Source: Isoetes taiwanensis (taxonomy: Eukaryota; Streptophyta; Lycopodiopsida; Isoetales; Isoetaceae). Taken from it: a DNA stretch of 64,000 nucleotides. The position numbers and the translations under genes were made by a program. Position 1 is the first letter of the stretch. Every line of letters starts with the position of its first letter. The notes beneath the pieces were generated by a model. That model did no database searches, was not told where the DNA came from, and worked only from the letters and a program-made list of their open reading frames with translations. This document shows, piece after piece, positions 56,489 to 64,000 of this stretch. The stretch is taken from NCBI GenBank assembly GCA_021234155.1, contig JAJEKV010000012.1, positions 6,389,789-6,453,788 on the forward strand. The letters are read 5' to 3'.

Positions 56489-56511
56489 CTAGCGGCGGCG
56501 ACTGCCGCCGC
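56489..56511 (-). mobile_element. Helitron-like 3' terminus (candidate 1)
   Basis: On the minus strand a perfect 8-bp hairpin, GCGGCGGC-AGTC-GCCGCCGC, runs into CTAG followed by a T. Plant Helitrons end in a GC-rich hairpin, then CTRR, with a host T. The hairpin abuts CTAG more closely than usual. The 5' end (TC) was not located. Confidence 0.4.
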
Positions 56512-56651
56512 GACAAATTCTTGTACACATTAACATTTTAATGTCACACATCTAATTAGACCATTATACTAATTAATGCCAACACCCATTGTTGCCCGGG
56601 CACTAGTCCCCTTGCAACAAACATGCTCCATATTAATATTAATAATATTAA

Positions 56652-56680
56652 CTAGAAACGTGTGCCCGGCCATGCCGGGC
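56652..56680 (-). mobile_element. Helitron-like 3' terminus (candidate 2)
   Basis: On the minus strand a perfect 7-bp hairpin, GCCCGGC-ATG-GCCGGGC, is followed by ACACGTTT, then CTAG and T. The hairpin-to-CTRR spacing of 8 nt is close to the canonical 10-12. A decayed copy of the same block lies at 57036-57064 (TGTGCCCGACCAAGCTTGG). Confidence 0.45.
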
Positions 56681-56765
56681 ATTACTCAAGGATGTGTGGA
56701 ATACGTTTCGGGCATTACTCAAGGATGTGTGAAATGTGTTCTGGGCATTATTTGAGTATGTTTAA
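56678..56765. repeat. Tandem repeat GGGCATTACTCAAGGATGTG
   Basis: Three units of about 34-40 bp, beginning GGGCATTACTCAAGGATGTG (twice) and GGGCATTATTTGAGTATG (once). They lie directly beside the Helitron-like hairpin. Confidence 0.85.
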
Positions 56766-57070
56766 ATGAACTTAGAGTAATGGATCTTGCAGTCGCAACG
56801 AAATGTTGAAGGTGCAGTGGTACATAGAAGGGTAAGAGAACACACCTTGCCTTTTAAATGTGCACACGGGCAAAATAGAAATATATTAACAACTTACGCA
56901 AAATAGAAATATATTGAAAAAATATGCAAAACAGAAGTTCTAAATATACATATTTGGTGTACATACAGATACAAAGTATTTATAGGATAAGAAAGTATCC
57001 TCACCAGAGCTTGAAATTGATAATCCGCTACAAACATGTGCCCGACCAAGCTTGGTGTAATCCAAAAAAT

Positions 57071-58145
57071 TGTAAGTCTTTGGAGTTTCAGTTCATCAAG
57101 CTTAGAGCAATCGTATTATAAACATGTCCAGCTCAATATCAAGCTCATTTCTAATGCTGATGTAATGAAGCTTATATGTGGAATAGAAAGTTGTAGTTGT
57201 AATCATGTCCATGGATGTAATGTAGTGGCAATTGTGAAGGGCATTAGTCGTGGGCCCATTGAATGGGTGGTTAGAAGGGATAGATGAACACAAAAAGAAA
57301 TATCAATGCATAAATATTTCATGAAATTGACAATGGCAAACCTTAGAATTTAAACTTAGGCATTTGTAATCGGTGTTTGGTTGAAAAATATACCATTTAG
57401 AATATGTAGATCATGGTAATCATGCGATTTTTTTGCAATTTTTGGCAGTACAATGAATAAATAATGGAAATGAAGGGATAATTTATTTCTTGGACATGAT
57501 AGATGGCACAAACATAGCAACATGCACTCACGGGTTTTGTTAGCAAATGCCTATAGACATGTGAGTATTGATAAGAAAGAGAAGAAAACATGGGCTGCGA
57601 GATTGGATATGCTCAACATGTGTTGGATAAATGCCATTCACTCTTTACTTGATGAAAAAGAGAAGATAAAAATGTGTTTATGAGATTGGATATGCTAAAT
57701 GTGTGGATTTTGAATAAATGTGCGTCAGTATAATGTGACCATTCACTCTTCATGGCATGTGGTTAAATTGGTTAAAATCCTTGGAAAATATGCGTAAAAC
57801 CTAAGGATCAGCATATGCAATCAAATGGAGAATATGTGAAAAGGCATACCAAGTAGTCAAAAGATACTAACATTGAGTTGAGGGTTTAGCTGTGTTGTGT
57901 AGTTCGGTTATGAACCAGCTGAGCTTCTAGAATTAAGTTGCCTACATTTAAATATGTTCAATAAGATAATTGCACATTTAAATTAAATCAAATTCCATAT
58001 TATTGCAGCAAAAGGACATGCAACACTATCAAGGGTGATATATACTTGAATTCTATCTCTGCAGAGAATCATAAATGACTTAAATCTAGAAATCTATCAT
58101 TCACCTGGCAACTAAAAAACGACACAATTGGAATAAAACCTTCAA
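57071..58145. other. Intergenic, no gene seen
   Basis: AT-rich sequence with an imperfect direct repeat of GAGATTGGATATGCT (about 57600 and 57682). No gene recognised. Confidence 0.4.
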
Positions 58146-58149
58146 ATAA

Positions 58150-58387
58150 CGCATGCTCTGTATGGAGACATTGACTCTGCCTCGTTAGTGACTATAACAT
58201 CATTCCCTTGAGGCCCTTCATGTCCTCTGAACTTCAGAACAACCTATCATCCTCTAGTTTCTTTAGGAACAGCATGGAACAGTAAAACAAAGCACCAGAA
58301 GAGGAACATGGCAAATAAATATACCTGCTGTTGTTGCTTAGCAACTTGTTCACGGAGTTTATTCGCTTGTTTCCTGAATGTCTCCAT
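58150..58387 (-). pseudogene. 5' exons of an SH3P-type (SH3 domain protein) gene
   Basis: Exon 1 (58325-58387) encodes METFRKQANKLREQVAKQQQ from an ATG and ends in a good donor (CAG/GTATAT). Exon 2 begins at 58243 after an AG acceptor with VVLKFRGHEGPQGNDVIVTN, then EAE. These match the N terminus of plant SH3P1/2/3 (BAR-SH3 proteins acting in clathrin and autophagosome trafficking, where the usual start is M.A.RKQA.KLREQVA.QQQ). After EAE the sequence diverges, with a stop near 58155, and no BAR or SH3 exon was found down to 57 kb. It is therefore probably a truncated copy, unless large introns carry the gene further. Confidence 0.6.
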
Positions 58388-59336
58388 ATTAAGCTAATGG
58401 AAGGACATCCGTAGGACCAAATGTTTCCAGACCAGGGCCCGTATATGAAAACTGAATGCAAATACATATATAAAGAAGCAAGAAGCAAACCTACAACAAA
58501 GAAAGAAGCAAGCCGGTCTCCTGCTTGAAATTGTAAAAGGAACAGAAATTGTTATCACAAAACTTGAATGATGGCAGCATTCTTATCACCATCTTTTGTT
58601 TTCATGCTTTAACTCCGTTTGCTTCTCTCCCAAATGACTGGAAATTTGTCACCACATGTACATCAGAAAGATATCTCACCAATATCTTTGGTATTGAAAC
58701 AGATCAAGTTGCACAGCTCCCCTTTGTTGACATAGAAAATTTGCAAAGCCATTCCTTGTTGAGACGCAATGAAATAAAGGTTGTAGCTGCAAATGAGGCC
58801 ATGAGGAAGGCCTGAATCAATCTGATAACATCTTGAACCCATATTGTCTTTTTCGTTGAAAGGAGATGTGGACCCAACCTGTAAATATTCTAAGCTGACA
58901 AAACACAATATAAAATAAACTCTTTTGTCTTGATCTGTGGAAGACAGTCACATTGAAATAATAAATTAGTTGTATCCATGTAATATATGCAAAAACATGC
59001 AGGATGGACACATGATACACAGAAAATAAACATCATGCAAAAGCATAGAAAGTGGAGCTTGTGGCAGAAGCGGAGTAGCTTCTGAAAGCTGCTTTTGTGT
59101 ATTAAAAATGCCATAAAAGTGCATTTATCTGGTAACAATCACTCTACAATAAGCAAAACATAAGGAATGCAAAAGAAGAAAATGCTTGCATATTGCACAA
59201 TGTCTGGATGCATTGGGCTTCTGCAAAACAGGATCAGGATGTAATCTATAAGCATCTGTGGGTGAGAACTTATTTACAGATCTTCTGCCTTGTTCGAAGC
59301 GGAAGAAGATGTGGGCATAAAAGCCAGCACTATGTT
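58388..59336. other. Between SH3P-like exons and the unknown gene
   Basis: A plus-strand frame at 58549-58815 (RYLTNIFGIETDQVAQLPF) has protein-like character but no family was recognised and no splice partner found. Confidence 0.35.
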
Positions 59337-60170
59337 TCAAGGTGGTGAAGCTGGATGGCGAGAAGGAGAAACGACTCTTGAGGCCACTTCTGTATAATCA
59401 AGAAAACTGTGAGGAAAGTCTTCTTTAAATGCCAATTTCAAAGCTCAAAATAAAAAATTGTTACCTGACATCAATTGTGCCAAAAGAAATTGCTCTTGTA
59501 ATTTTGAAGCTATTGTTTTTCTGAGCTCAGTTGTTGCATCTACATAGAAAATGTAGCAACAAAAAGAAGTCATGGGAATATTCTGATAACATTTTCTTTC
59601 CTCTGAAACATGATAAGACTCCCGAAAATTCTCATTGCAAGCTTGGTATCTAAACTATTGTCCCATGCAAAATATCCTTTGTCATTTTGTTGCATCACCT
59701 ATGCGAACTGTAAATATACAGTCACTTATCTGTAATGAAAAAATGGATAAGGAAAAAACAAAACTCTTAACATCTAAGAGAGGTTAAAACTTGATTTACC
59801 TCACTGCTATCGATTTTGATGATGTCCAGACCCTATAGAAATGAAGAACAAATGCAAGAGCTGATGTAAAAACAACGGTTTCATGCCAATCCGGCAAATA
59901 AAAAGCAAAAGAAATATACTTGATTTCATGCTTCAGAAATAAATCTTGCCCTAACATTTTACATCCTAACCTCTTCCAGCCTTTAAAAGCTTCTGTAACT
60001 CAGACTTAGCTTGACTAAGGGAGCGTTCAGTTTGATATTTTCGATGGAAAATCCAATCTGCAAATGTAAGCGACAGAAAAACATAAGTCGGCAAGCTTTC
60101 GCAGAATGCATAAACAAATAAGATGAAGACGATCTAGGGTTTTAGAATTTACATTGCTCCAGCGGTGGCA
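59337..60170 (-). CDS. 3' exons of an unidentified spliced gene
   Basis: Four minus-strand segments with consensus splice borders fit together in a single frame, all three introns in phase 1: 60153-60170 (PPLEQ), 59971-60057 (WIFHRKYQTERSLSQAKSEL and QKLLKAGR), 59465-59539 (ATTELRKTIASKLQEQFLLA) and 59337-59389 (SRVVSPSRHPASPP, stop TGA). The product is helical and charged, with a Ser/Pro tail. I do not recognise the family. Exons upstream of 60170 were not identified. A further acceptor/donor pair at 59800-59832 would break the frame and is left out. Confidence 0.45.
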
Positions 60171-60780
60171 CTGAAGAACAAAAAAATATGATGCTTGTGG
60201 CGATTCAAAATGCCTAAGAAAACTTGGTCTTGAGATTCCTGAGACTCTAAGCTACCATAAACCCGTAATGTTTAAAGCTCAACAATCCAATATGATATCC
60301 CTCCTTCGATTCTCACACTGCCTTGTTTCCCATGTTTGATTCTCCTAGAGCTGGCCGCCCCACACAGAAAAAAACGACGAAGACAGAGACAGAAATGGCA
60401 AAAACCAAACAAAAGCAAGAATTTGAAAATTCGCGTCCCGCAAGGGGGCAGGGAACGCTCTGCACAGCGGCGTTCCAGGCACAAAGTCCAACGCCTTACC
60501 ATTTTAAAAAAGAAGATATCCATGTCAATGTCCCTAGTACCGATATTGGCTACCAGCAATAATTCGATGTTAATACTAATCCCGTAATAACAATTTCCTT
60601 TAGTATTGACCCTCAGCACTAAATTCCCTTACTCTCATATTACGTCACCATAGACCGATTATGGACATATGGCCCAGCAGTCGTCTCAGTCATTGTGTGA
60701 CCTGGTTGATGGTACTCCCGTGCTCATAGACGTCTGTCAAGGGCCCAATTCCGGCAATGCCCCTGGAAGCACCTGTAACT
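60171..60780. other. Probable 5' region of the unidentified gene, unresolved
   Basis: It includes a CpG-richer stretch (60340-60490) that may be a promoter or first exon on the minus strand. No reading frame could be joined in phase to 60170. Confidence 0.35.
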
Positions 60781-63700
60781 TCCTCCCCTCCCCAAAGGAC
60801 CTTGTCCTCAAGGTTGACCAATTAGTCGAGGGAACTACTGCACAATTTCCGCCGTCTCCCAGTGTGGCATCCTTAGGAGACCAATCTCGCCACAAGAACC
60901 GATATATTAAAATATCCCTAATGCACAGCTTCCCACTATTTACATAAAAGAAGTGCAGCGTTACAGCGGAGCTTAAGACAATGGTATACTCTCAGGACTA
61001 ACCACGTTATTCATCTCTAGTATAACACGCCTCGGTTGGCTTCTAACATGATGGATCCTCAAGTCCTATAGTAAGTCCAACTCATATGCTGTTATCCAAC
61101 CTTTTCCACTTTAAACAATCCAACATATCATAGAGTAAGTTCTCCCATTAAGGATCATCAAATATCCACCTTTAAAGCTAAAGGATATACAATCCTTTTG
61201 AATGGCATATTCACCCTCGTCCTAATGGACCTTTGCATCTATGCTTAATTGCATAGCTCCTAGTCTTACTTGACTTTTCGCAAACCATGTTTGCACTCAT
61301 GCGGTATTGCACCTCTATCATGCAATAGACTAATTGAAATCACTTCCAGGTATTTATGCCTTTTTGACATGAGTCCTAAGATCTCAACTAGACCTTGGTT
61401 TTATTGCATTCACGTTATAACAACGAGTGCTTAGTAACATCAACAATATTGACTATCACTGACTTAGAAAATACACCAATTTCGGCATCGCCAAAGTCCA
61501 ACTTTGACTCGTAACTCAACATATCACATCGGCAAAGATAACACCTTTACCTCTTATGTGCTCAACTTGTAAGGTACCACGTGTCTTATGCGATATTAAA
61601 TTCCAAAAATCATGGCTTGTCGATATGCAGGTTCTCTTTTTTTTTCCAAGAGAACTACGAACTTATTCGATAAACCAGTACCCTGTCATGGTTATCAAAC
61701 CCCAATTGATCTTTTCAATATGCATTGCTGATCTCGAAAAGATCATTGCATTATAAGAAAACACTATGCTTTATTCATACCTCAACATCTAAGGTATCTT
61801 ACCCATGTGTACACGTTGTACTAAGGCTCACACCACTAGTCAAGCATACAATTTGTCATGGTTACACTACACATGACTCATAAATCCGATCAGACCACAA
61901 GTAATACAGTTGTGCTCTCCCCATATGAATGCTCACTAGAGGTTCATACGGTTACTCATAACCCTACCTGCCTTACGCTTATATCATTTCACAAGCACAA
62001 TCACTATGCTTGCCTTATCCAAACAATTACAATTCAATTCGAACTAGTAATGCTACAGCTGCTTGACCTTGTCAAGAATAGCACTCTCCAGTCAAATTGA
62101 ACTATCAATGTTATACTTTTGACCTTGTCAAAAGTTTCCCATTGATTCTACTCTTGAACTCTCTTCAAGAGATTCGTATGAAGTTTTGAATTTCATTGAA
62201 CTCACATGGTTCCAACACTAGGCAACTACGTCAATTTTTTTTTTTAATCCCCAAACTTACCCTTAACTTGCCCGTCCTTGCATTATAAAACCTTCTCTTC
62301 CCCCCTTATAAGGAATGTTTATGGAAGCAATTCCTTGCTGGCGAAATAATTATTGAAGCACAATTGTTAGGAACGTTATCGTTTTCTAACGAATTTGCTC
62401 ATGAATTATGTGCTGCAAAAGTCGATTCAGATGAGTCCTTTTTATCTGCACATAGCCACTGCTTCAATAAATTTTCCATACGTATTACTTTTCAAAAGTA
62501 GTACTATCGCAATTACTCAAGCCCGGCTCGAATAATGTGCAGTGCGTAGGTTTGATCCAAAATTCAAATTGAACACACTAGTGTAACTATCTTAGGACAT
62601 ACGTATTGTTATAAGCCCAAAGTAGATCAGAGTCAATTCCCATTTAGAATTTGACTCACAACATTCCTTGCCTACAACAAGGTATGTAGAGTTTTTCTAA
62701 CCAATGTCAAATAGAGTAGTCTAATCAAATTGTTAGAGTGAATCAAAACATGTAAACTGAAACATACAAACAAAATCTTAATTTTCAAATGCATTACCTT
62801 GAAATCCGGAAGTATGACAATACATGCCATGCTTTTCCCTAGTCCATAACCAGTAATAGACGGAATGTGCCTTAAGCCCTAATGTGGCTAAGCGATTCTA
62901 CGCAGGAGTAGTAATCGTACTACTAGATCTGGGCAATTAAATGCCATCCCCTTGATAGCTAACTACCATTCAAAAATAAAATTTCTTGATTTTTGCACCA
63001 GAAAATTAATGTCTTTCGAAGAACATTGACTTATTGAGAAACCTTGTTTCTTAATCCATATCCATTACTCCACTATGATTATAGTCCCTAGGTGAATTTC
63101 CCAAAATTCAGTCTAGGCCTAATCAGAGAAAGCCTTATCACTTAACCTAGTGCTAAGTTCACTTGAAGAATCCCAGATTGATCATTTGAACTTAGGACTA
63201 ATAACACCTCTAAGTGTGTTTTTATTTTGAGATGAGTTAGGACTTGTCTCTTTCTTAAACATCCCCAGATGATTAAATTTCACTGGATTAATTTGCTTTC
63301 TTAGTTCATGTAAGCATCCACTAAAATGACGACGTCACTTAGTATCGCATGGTTAAAGAACTAATCCCCTTAAATTGTTAAAAGTAAACCAGAATGTTCC
63401 CAAGATATTAATCCTAGCAAGGATGAATATGAATACACAATGAATTCATCTCCTCAACAATTTTCCCTTTGAGCACTTTCAAATCACACTTATATTAATG
63501 ATCTACCAAGATAGCATACCAAGTAAGTCATAGTTCTTCTCTACTAGCAAGAAAGCCACAATTTGGTCATTCATTTCTTGCTTTACAACTTAACCTTTGG
63601 TTATGCACTTTGCACTTCCCCTAGATGAAGTATCAATTCACACCTAGAAAGTATCAATTCACAACTTTAAATGCACAATAGACCATAGGAAAAAATTACT

Positions 63701-64000
63701 CGAGCTACACTGTAGCAATGGTATTGACCATTCTACTGTAGCTAGTTTGACCAGGAATTCCGACGACTTCAATCTCTATAAATCAAGTCGGATCATGCCT
63801 CTTGCATCCCGTCTCAAATTTCTGAATAATCCTTTGTCCTTATATCATGTCAATCCGGCGGTTATGGCTCTGAATCAATCTTCTAATTCTGTCAATTCTT
63901 CTCTATGAATTATCCCACATTCACCATTAAGAAAATCGGCATGTTCACCTTCGAACCATTGGTATCACACACAAATAATACATTAAAGTTTCCCCTTGAT
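60781..64000. other. Repeat-derived, C-over-G skewed region, possible LTR element on the minus strand
   Basis: At 60781-60796 the minus strand has a pure purine run (CTTTGGGGAGGGGAGGA) preceded by TTGAGGACAAGGTCC. This recalls the polypurine tract and the pol 3' end of Ty3/Gypsy elements. The rest of the interval is noncoding, with C exceeding G on the plus strand and no RT, integrase or tRNA motif. No LTR partner lies inside the window, so the assignment is tentative. Confidence 0.3.

Noticed and set aside
59800-59832. Extra 33-nt exon in the unidentified minus-strand gene
   Set aside because: It has AG/GT borders, but including it puts a TAG in frame, while skipping it keeps all introns in phase 1.
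1-64000. CRISPR arrays, operons or bacterial promoters
   Set aside because: The DNA is eukaryotic. The tandem repeats lack spacer structure and the genes are spliced and monocistronic.

Overview
The window looks like nuclear DNA of a land plant, most likely a non-seed plant such as a fern or lycophyte. The grounds are a plant-specific CYP78A P450, PLS-type PPR relics, plant-like tRNA relics, a Ty3/Gypsy element with a second RNase H as in the plant Tat group, a spliced 17-exon kinesin with GT-AG introns, and very low gene density. The non-seed assignment is an inference from the overall repertoire. Only two genes read as intact (CYP78A and the kinesin). A third, with unknown product, is seen only as its last four exons. 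Nearly everything else is mobile or repetitive DNA.

Layout. 1.1-3.1 kb: CYP78A on the minus strand, with its 3' coding end tandemly duplicated. 5.5-8.8 kb: two PPR relics on opposite strands and a 5'-truncated LINE ending in a CCTT microsatellite. 10.0-22.2 kb: a complete but dead Ty3/Gypsy LTR retrotransposon (2.4-kb LTRs, 5-bp CATTT target duplication, decayed gag, protease, second RNase H, RT and integrase) carrying a nested poly(A) retroposon flanked by a 13-bp target duplication. 23.4-26.6 kb: a LINE (APE endonuclease, RT, C-terminal zinc cluster) with an ATTCT expansion inside its ORF and an AATTAC tail. 27-31 kb: LINE debris, SINE-like and tRNA-derived relics, and a 56-nt alternating purine-pyrimidine tract. 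30.9-33.9 kb: a helically phased AGATTC minisatellite, interrupted by a 585-bp hAT MITE and partly duplicated in an 0.85-kb tandem block. 34.6-39.0 kb: a 421-bp inverted-repeat element, a tRNA-Ala relic, and a 1.24-kb PIF/Harbinger-like element carrying a fragment of a FORKED/VAN3-binding-type gene.

42.0-47.4 kb: the best intact gene, an ungrouped (KIN-U-like) kinesin of 593 predicted residues, with motor, coiled coil and IQ motif, a GC-AG intron and an E2F-like site upstream. 48.4-50.6 kb: a GC-richer minus-strand locus encoding an AT-hook, a charged coil and an HUH (Rep-type) endonuclease followed by a conserved C-terminal domain. This matches what I know of Replitrons, the recently described eukaryotic single-Tyr HUH transposons. 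In this copy the motif III tyrosine position is Thr and the reading frame is broken. It is the most unusual system in the window. 50.6-64 kb: mostly featureless repeat-derived DNA, with Helitron-like hairpin/CTAG ends near 56.5 kb, the first exons of an SH3P-type gene (58.3 kb) and the 3' exons of an unidentified gene (59.3-60.2 kb).

There are no operons and no sign that neighbouring genes act together. The window is two or three housekeeping or developmental genes set in layers of nested insertions. All identifications come from reading motifs; no database search was possible.
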